64,000 nucleotides of DNA, from the NCBI GenBank assembly GCA_949825045.1, contig OX463822.1, positions 33,544,703 to 33,608,702 on the forward strand, in the 5' to 3' direction. The position numbers and the translations under genes were made by a program. Source of the stretch: Argyresthia goedartella (Eukaryota > Arthropoda > Insecta > Lepidoptera > Argyresthiidae). Below, one piece after another: positions 22,401-37,400 of the stretch (position 1 is the stretch's first letter; each line of letters opens with the position of its first letter). Below the pieces are notes generated by a model, which saw only the letters and a program-made list of their open reading frames with translations, made no database searches and had not been told where the DNA came from.

Positions 22401-25400
22401 ATCGAACCTTCTGCTGAGTTTCCAGCCTGGGGATCTGGGGTTGCTTTGTTATCGAACCTTCTGCTGAGTTTCCAGCCTGGGGATCTGGGGTTGCTTTGTT
22501 ATCGAACCTTCTGCTGAGTTTCCAGCCTGGGGATCTGGGGTTGCTTTGTTATCGAACCTTCTGCTAAGTTTCCAGCCTGGGGATCTGGGGTTGCTTTGTT
22601 ATCGAACCTTCTGCTGAGTTTCCAGCCTGGGGATCTGGGGTTGCTTTGTTATCGAACCTTCTGCTGAGTTTCCAGCCTGGGGATCTGGGGTTGCTTTGTT
22701 ATCGAACCTTCTGCTAAGTTTCCAGCCTGGGGATCTGGGGTTGCTTTGTTATCGAACCTTCTGCTGAGTTTCCAGCCTGGGGATCTGGGGTTGCTTTGTT
22801 ATCGAACCTTCTGCTAAGTTTCCAGCCTGGGGATCTGGGGTTGCTTTGTTATCGAACCTTCTGCTGAGTTTCCAGCCTGGGGATCTGGAGTTGCTTTGTT
22901 ATCGAACCTTCTGCTGAGTTTCCAGCCTGGGGATCTGGGGTTGCTTTGTTATCGAACCTTCTGCTAAGTTTCCATTAGGCGGGGAATCAATGTCAGGTAT
23001 TTTCCAAGCGACAGAAAACCAACTGGCCGTAGACGTGCTCTGGTTCTGCACTCACGTTTGTAAGTGGTCTTGAGTTACACACAGTTTCAACTTCCCTTTC
23101 TAATTGTGAAAAGTTGGCTATCTCCAAGAAGGTGCGTTTCAAGGGTTTGTCTCAGGCAATGTTTTACCACTGCAACCAGCCTTACATAGTCGCCGCCATG
23201 CCATGGTGCCAACTGTGCTATAAATTTCCATTTTATGCTATTTCTTTGCAGTATTTTTGAGTTAGGACTTCAGATTTCACACGAAACTGGAGAGCATTGT
23301 CTGAGATAATATCAGGGATAATCAATCAGCGAAGGTTTTCCTCTAGAGACTATGAACCTTCTTAGTGACAGAAACGACAGACACTCCTCGGCCTATAAGA
23401 TCTTGACCACCTCCAAGTGGATGGCTCGTACCACCAGACAGGTGCAGAGACAAATCCAACGTTTCTCTTGATTCTGTCCTGTGGTTAAGTTAGGACTCAT
23501 CAAACAAATATTTCCCCTTACCGGGATTCGAACCCAGGACTGCCCGCTTCGTAGGCAGGGTCACTACCCGCTAGGCTAAACCGGTCGTCTTTTACTATCT
23601 AACAATCATGGTGTTAATCGTTTTTTGGATCTTATTATATGTATACGTAGCGAACACGAGAAAAATATTTAAAAAAGAGTTGAGGACGTCAAACTAAGAC
23701 CATATATAGTTGTCGAAATCATCGTACCAAGAACGTACCGAGACAATCTAGCCGTATATAGTGTCTGCTTACGTGTGTATATCGATGTCCTGGACAAGTA
23801 GCTACATTCTACGTTAACTCATAGCTGTGTACTGTCAAAAGAACCTGTATCTGTATCCCACACGGTGTCTCTCCTTTCAACTCCTCGGCATAACACTGCC
23901 GCTTACATACAAACACTGGTTTAGGTCAATGGCAATCTGACTGTGGAACGCACTTCCCTGCGCTATTAGGGAAAGTGCCTCAATTTTCACTTTTACGAAA
24001 AGATTGAAAGTACATTTCCTTTCTCTTCCGTAAAAGGTACCATATCTCTGTAGGTATATGCATGATTTATAATAGTTTATGTATGTTCTTGCTATATATT
24101 GTATTTTATGTAGTTGAAGTATATATTTTAATTTTACTATAGGTAAAGTTTATATATATTTTGAAAGTAATTTTCGTACTTATGTATAGAGTGTTATTGC
24201 GAACTAAGACTTTCCTGTATAATTAACTCTCCTGTCTTGCCTAGGTTTGCTGGAAGAAATCTCTGTTTAGAGATAAGCTCGCCTTTGCTTATTACATTAC
24301 TTTTAATTGTCTGTAACCTTATATTATCTATGCAATAAAGAATATGAATCTTAACACTGTTTTCTGTCGGTTATTCTGTGTGTATGTTATTAAATAAAGC
24401 GTAAGGTAATGAAATCGACATTATCGCGATAATAGTTTGAAGGAGTTTAATTAAATATATTGCGGATTCTTTCGTGTTACCATAGTTTTTTTCTTGTTTT
24501 ACATTATATTGTATCATTTATATATATGTTATTTCAAGTCGGACATCGAAACACTGTAACTGCAATTGTCATTATTTTGTCGTACAAAGATATAAAATCC
24601 AAGATATTACTATTTTTGTGTCAAAAAAGGTGAAAAGCTAAAATATATTTTGTGTTAGTTAAAATAGGTGGTTCATACTTATTGCAGTTTTGTATAACAT
24701 CAGTTCTCATCTCCCATGAGTTTCTGTTCAAGTAGTTCTTTCAACGTAAGGTAATCAGATATGTTTCGTTACAGTCAAAGTAGACACAAACGTACCTATT
24801 GTATGTAACGTAACGTTGTATTTTATCACAGGAACTTAGCCAGCACATACTTCGTACGTGGGTCGGAGTAGATATTTTCGAGTATCTCTAATTGTAATGT
24901 ACTACCAGCAATAATCTTAATGAGCAATATAAAAAACATGATTGTCAATTATTTTTTCAAAAGGGGGGGATGAGTGTGGTGGTATAAGATTTGATGATTT
25001 CAGCACGTACTGCCACGACACGAGTCAGTCATTCCGTGGACATCAATTATTAATAAGAGTAGCTGTGTGTAGTCGATAGTAGCGTGTACGTCTTTGTAAA
25101 TCGATGTCTTAACCCTTTACCACATACTAATCCAAATATTGGTTTCATAAGTTTTGAAGTTTATTAACAAGCAATGAGGTTGAAAATCACGACCCATTTC
25201 GGGTAAGGCCACGGGTTATCCTCTCGAATACCATCACCGGCGTTAGCTAACGCCACTTTTCCGTTATAGGTTTTAAATTTTATTAACATGGCATAAGGTT
25301 CAAAATCTCGACCCGAGCCAACTGCCCTCGGCTGTTGGGAGGTCGAGGGGTTAAGTAAGGGGAACTGAAATAAAACAGATAAATTCAGTGATTAGTGCTT

Positions 25401-28400
25401 TAATTAAGTGTCACCTAAACTATGTTTGGTTTGCAGCAACAGCGAGTGCGAGAAATGTCCATCGTCGCACGAGGGCAAGTTGTTATTACGGCAGCAGTTC
25501 AACATCAACATCGACCAGCTGTTCACGATGATCTTCACCAACTCCAAGCTCTACCTGGAGCTGCTGGCCGCCAGGAGTACCAGGGACTATGTGCAGGTAC
25601 CCACGCGACTGACTGACTGAGTGTTTGTTGCACAAATTGGTTGGCAGCAGTTCATCACCAACATTGACCAGTTCACGATGCTGAGGAGCTTCAGGGACAC
25701 ATAGTCCAGTAGCAGGTTCACCATGGCTTCAGGTTCAGGAACAGGTTCCGCGCCGCACTTGGGGAGGCGAACAGTGATCCAAAGGAAAGCGCGGCGAGCG
25801 GCTCCAAAACAGATTGAAACAGTTTCTTGAGCCGCTGCGCGACGGAAGATGTCAGAGGCGGCTCTCTAGCAGGACTTGTGTATTAATCCACAATTAATTA
25901 TTAAGGGATGGCTCTCCTAATAAATCCTATAAGGGTTGCTCATTACTCGAATTGCTCAAGACATGTCTTGTGAGACGTAAAACTTGACAGTTCAGCTCCA
26001 TACATGAGGGTTCGTTTTTAATCGACCATTTCGAATATTTTTATTTGATCTCCGCGAAACTAAACAGCGCGAGATATGATCGGGGATGGACGCCAACCCC
26101 GAATAGTGGAGAGAAGTTTGTGTATAGATCTGTATGCCAATGAGCTAATGTTGTAATTGTACGGTTCCAGGCGGCATGGCAACACAACCCGGCGACGGGG
26201 CTCAAGAACCGTCAGATCAGTTACACCCTGGGCCTGTCGTCAGGTCCCATCGGGCCCAAGGAGGTGCACGTCACCGAGACCCAGGTGGGCAGTGGTGCAG
26301 TTTAGGGCCCTTTTAGTGTCGTGCGTATAGTTCTTGAATAAATCCCAGACGTATTCCCTAGCATTTGCCTACCCCATTTGTGGGGAAAAGGTTGAGTACG
26401 AGTACATCTGACGTCTGCTATAGCTTACCCTCACTAGCCAAATATGTCTTTTGTTACAATAATAAAAATAACATAGCTTTTCTAAACTTTCTAAACCAAG
26501 TGGCAGAGGCAAGGGAAGCTTTAGTGAAGGTATTTACTTACTATATAATATACTTTAGGGCACAAATGCAGTATATACAGATACATAAAACTGAAAACTA
26601 AGTGTACAAAGGCGAGCTTATCTCTAAAAAGATATTTCTTCCAGCAAAACAAGGATCGAAAGGATACATGAAAGAACAGGTAGACCTGCACTGGTACCTG
26701 ATTGGTAGGCAGATGTGCACAACGCGAATAAACTACTCACCAATATGTACATAAATACAAAATTCAAAATTTCAAGCTTGCAGGTCTGCTAGAAGTACAT
26801 TAGAATGTTGATGATCGGTGCGGTGAGTGAGTCAGTGACAAAATGATGGAACTTTGAACGGCTGTACTTTCCAATCTATTGGTTTAAATTGACTGAATTT
26901 TGGGAATTTGTCCATTTAAATTGTGGCCTATGAATGAGTCACAGAAAATTAAACTTTTTCTTCAACATAGTAAGAGGGGGTCGAAAATACCCCGAAGTGA
27001 TTCCCCCTCCCCCCTCCCCCCTACCCCCTTTGGGATTTGTTTCCGCAACATGTTGTGTAGAGCGAAGTCCCTCTAGCAGGTACACTTCTCAAATTTAATT
27101 GAAATCCGTCGATAAATAACATTACAGCGAACTTCCCCCTATTTTCCCCCAATAAAAAATCGAGATCGACAAAAAAAATAACAAGGAACTTGTTCAGGCT
27201 TCTCAGCACCTAATGACCTCGTAGGGGCCCATCAGCTACGAGGTAGCGTAGCGATCAGTTGCCAAGAAGTGTGAACGTCGGCGATTCACCGAGCTAAAAT
27301 GATTGGATTCGATCTAACCTGGTCTGTGCTTCGGTCCCGTCAACCTCCTGTCTCTCTGCAAGGCCCGGGTGCACCCTAGGCTCTTCTTGGTAGACAGGTT
27401 CTTCAGCCAACCTCCTGTGTGACTGGCGGGCCAGCCTCGATCAGCACAGTGTTCCAACACAGGTTATGTTACGTGGTAAAAAACCATTTTGTGTGCCATT
27501 TTTTGTCAAAACCGGTTGAAAATTGCGACCTGTAGGCGACAAATATATAAAATTATGCTACAAAATATGTATCAATACGATATATACTTACATAATTCTA
27601 TTATGGAAGAGAAAGATAGTGTTTGTACGGTTGTAAGCCGTAGCATACATCATTTCATGTGTCAAATCAGCATTGAAACCAATCGATATTTCATTCGCAT
27701 TTTATCTCGAAAATCACCTCAGTACTCATTTAGCTAATCATCATAGCGTGTGTGCTCATACATTAATCTTTAGATCGAGTTGTATTTTAATTTAGAGTTT
27801 ACTACAATAAACTAAGTCATTTTATCTTACAACTTCGTATCATTTATCGCTGCGGCTTACAACCGTACATGGTCCTTCGAGCCGGATCGTCTCTCCACAC
27901 AATCTTTTGCAACTATTGATGATCAGGATGCACCCAAATCTGCCGAAACATCTTCTCGATATCTACAGTGAAAGCAAATCTGTATTGCCTCCACTTGATT
28001 ATGAGACTCTGTAGATCTTGCTGCAAATTTGGGCCCCTACATATGACCTCATTCAAACTGAAATTGCTCGATGTTTTCGATGACGCGTTGAACACTACTC
28101 GTAGCTTGGTCGTCGATGATTCATTTCGCAACACACAGTGGTGAGGCAAATAGCAACTAACTTGCTGACTGTCAGTTTCTTCGCTGGGTTGCATGTGTCC
28201 TAGTGAGCGATATTCCTCGACAAACATTTTATATTCTGACGCAATTGCTGGTTGTTTATGAAATTTTTGCTCCAGTTGATTGAATTGTGCAATAGGATTT
28301 TTTTCAGATTCGCCTATGTTTAATTCGAAGTCTATTTTCAAAGGCATCTTTACTTCGTATCGGCCATCTTCCCTTCTGGTTGTGGATGATTTGTATAGCT

Positions 28401-31400
28401 CGATACACTGCTGATCTTCTTGGGATAGGTCCGAAGGGTCCTTGATTTCTTATATCTCCCACAACTTTTGAATTTGGCTAATGTCAATTAAAATCACATT
28501 GCATTGAAATGTTGTAACATTCCCACTCAAAATCCAGCCGTCTACTTTGTTTGTTGGACGACTGGTAGTTTCTTACTCGCCCTGTAAAGACCTTCCATGA
28601 GTATGGTAGAGTATACGTCTGCTCCCAAGAGGATGTCGACGGGGCGACTGGCATAAAATTCCGGATTCGCTAACTTGATGTGGTCCAGGTATGACCAGTC
28701 GGGTTTAGAAAATGACGTACTCGGTAGAAATACTGATGAGTTTGGACATGATATAAGCATTAGTTTCGAAAGCAAAGTCGCCCTGTGTCGACAAACATTC
28801 TATGTTAATCATGCCCTTGCATGAGCTCTCTTTCGCGCCAATTCCCGATATTACTCCCATACATTTCTGGCGACAAACTTGTAAAGTTTGGGCGGCATTC
28901 TCTGTAATCAGGGATGTTTGTGACCCTTGGTCCAATAGTGCCCGCATCGTGTGGTATGAACCGTCAACTGCCTTAACCTTAATCAGGGCGGTCGCGAGGA
29001 GTGTTTCCGAGTGCACGTTCTGTGATGCCTGCGAACTTTGTACTTGCTGATCGGCTGTCACGTTCATTGCTCTCGACCCAGATTGATTCATCGTGGTTGC
29101 ATTTGACGAAAATGCATTATGAAGCAATGAATTATGGTCGTTGCTACATTCTCGGCATGTGTTTTCCGATATACAGGGTGTTCCCTGATGGTAATGTAGA
29201 CAGTTGGGACATATATGATTTTTCAAAACAGTATCTTTCATGAGTGCCGGTGACATGCTCTTAAAAACCTTACAATAAAATATTGCATGTTTATTGGTGT
29301 TACAAACCGGGCACCTGAATGGCTTAACACTGCTCTTCTTCGCTGACTAAGGCAAGGGCTTAGCGTCCGTGGTGACCGCGTTGTTGTAATGAGCAGACTT
29401 CGGAGGGATGTGATATTTGGGTGCGATATTGTTGGCTGCGGGTTTCTGAGCTGGACTTTCTTGTTTCTTGCGCGAGGCTTCCAACGTAGTAAACTTGGTT
29501 TCGAGGAAAGTCATCAGGTCAGCCAATGTTGGCAACTCTCTTGGGTGCTTGAGTGATTGCATGTAGTCGCTATATAACTCCACGTCTAGCTTTTGAGCGA
29601 GGATGTGCTCTAGGAGAGGATCCCATGTCTGAATATCCACCCCCAAGTTTTTGATTGCGTTCAAACATTCGTTGGTTATATCGTGCAACTTCTTGATGCT
29701 GTTGACAGATGAATGCTGGACTGTAGGTACATTCAGCAGAGAATTAATATGAGTCGTAAAAAGGAGTTTTTTGTTGTCATATCGATGAGTAAGTATATCC
29801 CAACACGTTGTGAAGTTCTCCGATGATATGTGCAGGTGTTGGATCAGCCTTTCTGCCTCCCCCTTAACTTTTCCTTCCAAAAACTGCATTTTCTGCGCAT
29901 TTGAAAGAGATGTATTGTTGCTTACAGTTTCCGTAAAGAGATCCTTGAACGATACCCACTGGGTGTAGTTACCGTTGAATGTAGGTATCTCGATTTTCGG
30001 TGTCGCCTTTTCAACATGAGCGACAGACCACATTTTCTTATTTATTGCCTTTTTAACTCGTTGTAGTGTTCCTCATATTCCGAAAACTGTTGTTCATAAT
30101 GCTGATTACCGCCGCAGAGTTCCATGTCTAACTCCCAGTGCAAGGAATCTATTGCTGACCAGCGAGTTTGCAAGTTACGTAATAAATCCTCAAACTCCCA
30201 CTTATCTGTTACACTGTCGAGCTTGATGCTGGTCGCCGTCCTCTGAAAAGGCTTAAAATTGCTAGCCTGTTTCCTAAGCAATTCTTCAGTCTTACTGCTC
30301 GTTCCTTTCGTCTCCTTGGCTGGAGGCGGAGTTTCTGATCGAGATATTCCCGACGCCCCCACTGAACCTAGCCCGAAAGTCGGCGGTTTGAGTAACGGTG
30401 TCTGAGTTGGAACATAGCTGTTTATAGCCTCTTTGATTTGGCTAATTCTACTCTACTCATAAGTCTGAGTAGTAAAGTAGCTATGACTTTGGTCCCCATG
30501 GGATAACAAATTGACGTGATTGTTGTGAAACTCGACCCAGTACTTATCTAGGGTCTCCAACCTTCGTTTTATGTAATCCGATGTATTGCGGTCCGCGCCA
30601 TCCTTCTTAAAATTGATGTATAGTTGATCGATGGCTCCCAGTAGTTGCTCTTGAGTCCCAACCTCGTCTGCTGTGGAGGCCGGAGATGATGGGTAAAAAT
30701 ATGGAAAGATCTTACTTGAATAGATGCTGTTCCTGTTGGTACCCTGCTTCCCTGTCGAGCGTGAGTGTCGCGAAGATGTTGCAGCTGTAAGTGACGATGC
30801 TCAACACGATGCTGGAGTTGGTTCACGCCCACGCTCTTGATTGCACAGGGTGCTTGGTGAGATGATGACTCACTGATTTCCCACCTCACTGACTGGTACT
30901 ATTGTCTGACCCGAATACAGTTCGCGCACACGAGCACAGATAGCCCCCCCAATTCGGCGGTTCGAAGGATCAAGTACGGTTGTAAGCCGTAGCGATAAAT
31001 GATACGAAGTTGTAAGATAAAATGACTTAGTTTATTGTAGTAAACTCTAAATTAAAATACAACTCGATCTAAAGATTAATGTATGAGCACACACATACAT
31101 GTACAGTGTTCATTTAAGCGACTTTAAAAAAATATTGAGTGACGGGCTGTCTCTTATGGCGCTAGGAAGTTTGTTCCAAAGCCTGATAGCTCGTAGTCTG
31201 AAAACATATTTGTATGCGGCCATTACGCTGGCAGCGTTGCCGCGCTGCACAGCAAGTGAGACCCTTTGCACCAGGAACGCTCCGGAGCGGTAGTCATGGC
31301 CTCGGTCCCTCAAGCGACGCCCAATGTCCCTGATGAAGGCCCTAAAGGCCTTCATGCAAATGTCCCTTAGGGCCTTCATCAGGGACATTGGGCGTCGCTT

Positions 31401-34400
31401 GAGGGACCGAGGCCATGACTACCGCTCCGGAGCGTTCCTGGTGCAAAGGGTCTCACTTGCTGTGCAGCGCGGCAACGCTGCCAGCGTAATGGGTACCTTT
31501 GGTCCGGGAGCGTTCTGGGGTGGTTTATTTGTGTAGTTTTATGTATTTTAGATTTATTTATTATTTAAGTATTTTAAGATCACATGTACACATATTTAAC
31601 GGTAGCCTAATGTACGAGTGCTAAACTATCTCCTTTTATAAGAGTTTGTATGCGGCTGTGTTGTGTTGCGGCGTTATAAGCAGTGACCGAGCGTGCGATC
31701 TCCGCGGCCCATCCGAAGATAGAACTTCAAAACGATCTCGTAAGAAGCCAGGGTAGCGAGGATTAAATAAGATGTTGAAGAGGCAGATGAGGATGTGCGA
31801 ATCCCAATGAAGGCGGATAGGAAGCCACCCTGCAATACTCAGTTGGTCATCGTTCGCGCTCACCCACATACGTCAGCGTAATCGATCAGCGGAAGGAGAA
31901 GAGACTGGGCAAGCATGATTTTTGTCTGACGAAGCAGGAAGTTTTGAAGTCGCCTGAGGGAGTGAAAAGTGGCAAAGACACGCCTACTGACCTCGCTGAC
32001 ATGTGCCGACCAGCACATTTGTTTATCGATGAAAACTACTAGATTTTTGGCCTTAGTACTATATGAGATTATGGTTCCATAATAGGTTACAGGGGCAGTG
32101 GACAGATGCTGTAATAAGTTAAGGTTAATTTAAGTTAACCTGGAACCAATAGTCAAAGCTTGCGTTTTACTAGGGTTGACAAGAAGTCCAAAAGAAGTAT
32201 TTATCATATTGAATAATATTTTGAGAGCTAAAAATATAAAAGGCCCTTTTTTACACGTTTTATTTTGTTTAGTATTGATTTTCAACAAAAAATACGATTT
32301 TAGTAAAGCAACGAGAAGTGGAACGAGTTTTCAAAACCCCAATCAGAGGAAGTGACGTATTCTGCGTAGTCAGTAAGGGTGAGAGCTCTGCATCATTCTT
32401 TCCTTTTCCATGCGAAAAAAGGAGAAGGAGATCGACTTATTGACTACGCAAATTACCTCATTTCCGCCCTTTGGTCAGTTTGCGCGCCAAATTGTCATCA
32501 GAGATTTTTGGCAACAATTTCTGGTAGTTAATTTTTTATTATGCTCGTGGTCTATACGACAATGAATACTTGAATGAATTCGTGTTTCCTTTTGTTATTA
32601 TGTCAACGAGCCATCCCATCCCACGTTGCAGGTAATGAATAAATGTTCGAAGCCTGGCGTGCAGTACTCCATCGACTGCACCTCCGAGAACGCGGGCATC
32701 CCGTACGCGGACGCGTTCACAGTGGAGGCGCACTACTGTCTGCAGCGCGCCGGCGCAGACGCGTGCTCCTTCCAGATCTACGGACGCGTGCGGTACAAGA
32801 AGACGCTCTGGCCCATGGTGAAGGGTGAGTGAGGCTTACCCCCTATGTACCGCACTGCTGCCTGCTGCCTGCAGATTCCAGGGCCCTATAACACAAAACT
32901 TGACAGGGTGACAACAAAGTGATGTAAATATAAATAATTTAAAGGACAATCTTACACAAATCGAACTAGGCCCATAGTAAGCTCAACAAGGCTTGTGTTA
33001 TGGCTACTAGACGACGATATATTTGATAGAGATTAATACTTATGTTAATACATAGAAAACATCCAAGACTAAGACACAAATATTCATTCTCATCACACAA
33101 ATATTTGCCCTTATCGGGATTCGAACCCAGGACCGTCAGCTTCGTAGGCAGGTTCACTAGCCGCTAGGCTAAACCGGTCATCAAATGGTCGTATTGTATC
33201 ATACCCTGTATCACCCTGATCTCAGCAAAAAAAAAAAACTTTATTTGTATCTTAAATAAAATGTATACAGATAAACTACTACTAATCATAGTATTATATT
33301 AAATAATAATGACAAGTTGGCGTGCACCTCCACCACGCCCTAGGTAAGGCTGTCTCGCTCACGCGCGTCCCCGTCCCAGTGCGTTCCCTGTCTCGCCAGC
33401 TAGTAGTCGAGGGGCGCGCCAAGCAAGGTACGACACGCGATACCTTCTAAGTTTATATCTATTCAATGTTCGATTCCTGACCATGTATGTACCAATGAGA
33501 TAATTAATTTATCTTAAGTACATTATACGGACGTTCTAACGGTGATGGAAAACATCGTGAGGAAACCTTCGTTACTCCATAGCTGCGGCGATGGGCTAGC
33601 CCCCTGTCACTCAAAATGGAGTGTCAGACATAAGTTATGTTCATTAAATACCGGTGACCTATGTCTCGTTCCGAGTCACGTCAACAAAGCCATCATCGGA
33701 TATCGGAATCGGACCGCACCCGAGGCTACACGTCAAAAACAGCTGTGCTGTATTTTAACTAAATAATTTTGTTTAAATTCGTCTATTTGTGAATATAGTG
33801 TTAGTTTTTAGTGTTTGTTAAGTCAATTAATAGTGTCCCAGTGATAAACGTGGTCAGAATTATAATTGTGATAAAATAATCGATCACGGGCCAACATACC
33901 AAAGGACGATTCAAACTGTTTTGACACTGTGTTCAACTGACATTGTCTTGCCTTTCCCTTGCTACATAGCGAGTATTTTTTGTCTTTGTTTTCACATTAC
34001 TAATCATAATGATGACTCGCAATGCTTTGTCTCGCCAAGCTGAGTCCAGGCTCCAACTGGTTTTGCAGGAATTAAAGCAAGCAAAGGGACAGGTGGAACA
34101 ATTAGAAGCAGAAAGAGATGAAAATGAAAAAACAATTTTGGAAACCTTAGAAAACAATCAAAAATTAAAGAGGGAACTGTCCGCGCTACATTCCATTAAT
34201 ATTTCTATTAGTGAGGAACGGGATAGGCTGCAACTAATAATAGATGGGTTTGATGAGCACTGTGGCTCTTAGTTTGAGTCCGTCCTGCACAGAACTTCAA
34301 TCCTGGAGAAGGAACTGTGTGATGCCCACCAACATATCACACAGCTGGAAGAAGCGGCTATTAGCTCTGCCACAGTGACCACGCAGAGCTTATTTATTGA

Positions 34401-37400
34401 ATTGGTAACAGTTAATACCTGCTTGGGCCATGTTTCTGTTGCGGGCTGTAGCTTGCCCACTATGACTATTGACCTTGCTAAGGATGACTCAGTGTGTAAT
34501 GTGGCAACCAGCAGCAGGGACAGCACACACAAATTGAAACTAAGTAAAAATAAGTTCAGAAAATATGTCAAAATTAATAAGTTAATAAAAAAAAAAATGC
34601 TAAAAAAACAAAAAAAGGTTGTAACAAAGCTTCATAATAAAAGAAGGGTTTTAGATAAACTGGAGCTGTGTACTGCTCAGCTTAATTATAATCAGATTAG
34701 CTATGACGACAACATGCATGAGCTAAGATGCAAAATTGACCAGGCAGAGCGCTCCCTGGGGCACTACATTAGCCTCTATGACAAAACCAGAGCGGAAACC
34801 AGGGAACTGAATCTAGCTATGGATGCAGTTCTCAGTAGCCAGGTTAGCCTAGAAACTAAAATATTGGAGAGCTGCTGTTGTGTGCCGGACTGTGCTCCGT
34901 CAGCTACTTCCCTTCTGGATGTTAGCACTTCATATCCAGGTATAAAAACAATTATGTACAGTGATGAACTTGGAAAAAATATGGGCCAATTATTAAATAT
35001 GTATATGGAGCATACGGTAATAAATAATTGTTAACCCAACTGTAATCTGCATGATATTATGCAAAAAGTAGATAATGCTACATATAGTGATGACTGTTAT
35101 TTAATCATATGCCTCGGTAATAGGGGTAATGTGAACAAGTTTGACTTAATTAAATATTTAGACAAGCTCTGTTCTTTAAAAGTAAAACAAATTGTTATGT
35201 TCACATTCCCTTACAGCGACAGCCTGCCACAATCAGAAAACAACCTTAGATATAAGCTGAATATGACCTTGCATACTATATCATGCAATAATAATATACA
35301 TGTAATGGATACTAACAATTTTGTTAGTAGAAATAAATATTATTTGACTAAAGGTAAATATTACCTTCCTAGTTATTATAAAAGACAAGTAGCAAATTCG
35401 CTGTATTATTATTTTAATATAACAGCCAAAAATTTGGCTACACATAATGCCTCTATTGAGCATTATACTGATGTTTCAAACAAAACCTTGGAAGCTTTTC
35501 CAAGACATTTAAATTAGATACAACGACAATAGAGGAAGTCTCTAGCCCGTCAAATAATATTACTAAAGTACATAATAAAAACAGAAAAATTCAATATTGT
35601 AAAATAAATGAAAAGTTTACTAATCTGGTCCACCAGCAGTATATTATTAGAGTTGGAATTGTACATGAACTCTTTTAATATTGATATTTTATGTCTAACA
35701 GAACATTGGCTAAAAAGCCATGAGCTCATGTTCAATTTCAGTAACCACCAGGTTGTTAGTTCTTTTTGCAGATCACATGCTGTTCGTGGAGGCTCTCTAA
35801 TATTTCTAAATAAACACATAAAGTTCAAAAATCGTAATGACATAGTATGTTTATCAGTTGAAAGCCACATTGAAGTAGCATGTGTTGAATTGGAGCGCAT
35901 AATTGTAATAAGCGTTTACAGCCCACCATCAGGTTCATATGATGTTTTTGAAAAAGTCATGGATGACCTATTATTTAAAGTATCAAAATCTAATAAAACT
36001 CTTATGATATGTGGAGACTTCAATGTAAATTTATTGGAAACTTACTCCCTTAGTACGAGACTAACTAACTTATTTAATTCTCACAACTTAAAGCCACTTT
36101 TCATGGAACCTACTCGAATAACTGAAACCTCAGCAAATTGTATAGACAATATATTTGCTTATCCAAATGAAAAAAATTGTACTTAAAAAAATTATAAGTA
36201 ATTTAAAGTCAGACCATTTAGGTCAATACATTAGACTAGAAATTCAACTTAAAAAAAGTTCTACAAGAAAGATACAATACATACCTGTGACTGCACATCG
36301 GTTTGAAAGGTTTAAATTGAATTGGGATAGCAAACTACCTATCAATTACTCTAATAATAACCCTAATGAGTCATATTGTAATTTTTTTTACAAATTCAGC
36401 AATGCGTTCAATGCAGTATTTACTACCAGATCGATTGTGGTCTCAGACAAACTTAAACAGTAGGTATACTTAAAAGTAGACAAAATTTATATGAATTATA
36501 TAGTGAAAAACAATGGAATCATAGTGAAGAGTTCATGGATAAAGTAAAAAAGTACTCAAAAATCTTTAAAAGAGTTTGTCAAATTGCAAAATCAAATTAT
36601 ATCAGATCTAAAATAAGAAAAAGTGATAACAAAATTAAATCAACTTGGAATATAATTAAAAGTGAGACTGGAAAGGTCAGTATTAAAAACAATGAATATG
36701 AATTAAAAATTAATGATATTACTTTCAAAAATGATATTGATGTAGCTAAAGCGTTTGAATTTTTTTTTACTGACATCCCAATCTCTACTACAAAGTCTTT
36801 AGACTCTTCCAAAGTAGTCGCTGAATCTTTGCTAAAAGACTATGTACCTAGATGTGAAAATCAATTCTCGTTTAATTATGTAGATGATAAAGATATTATT
36901 AAAGCCTTTAAATCAATAAATGTTAAGAAAACAGCAGACCTCTGGGATATTTCTGTTCATGTTGTGAAGCCCCTAATAAATGTTATTGCATTTGATTTAG
37001 CTATCATATTTAATGCATCTATTGATGCTGGCGTGTTTCTTGATTTAATGAAACACAGTAAAATAGTACCTTTGTTTAAATCGGGTAGTACATCTGACCC
37101 TTCTAACTTCAGACCGATATCGGTATTGCCTACATTTAGTAAAGTATTTGAAAAAGTAATTTTAAATCAACTTCTTACACATTTCAACACCAACAACATG
37201 CTCCACTGTAAACAATTTGGTTTTACACAAGGCAAATCAACTACTGATGCCGGTATTGAGTTAATATCACATATATATGATGCCTGGGAGGAGTCGCATG
37301 ATGCTCTAGGAGTATTTTGCGATTTGTCTAAGGCTTTTGATTGCGTTGACCATGGGACATTGATCAGGAAATTACATCACTATGGAATTAGGGATAACTC

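Noticed and set aside
27002..27029. C-rich run as a G-quadruplex regulatory site
   Set aside because: The minus strand is G-rich with short spacers, but it lies deep in an intron among repeats and nothing else supports a role.
17340..33184. tRNA genes at 17340, 23513-23590 and 33085-33184
   Set aside because: Only the B-box region is tRNA-like; the arms do not pair as a cloverleaf, and the same body and ATT tail follow in several copies, so these are SINE heads.
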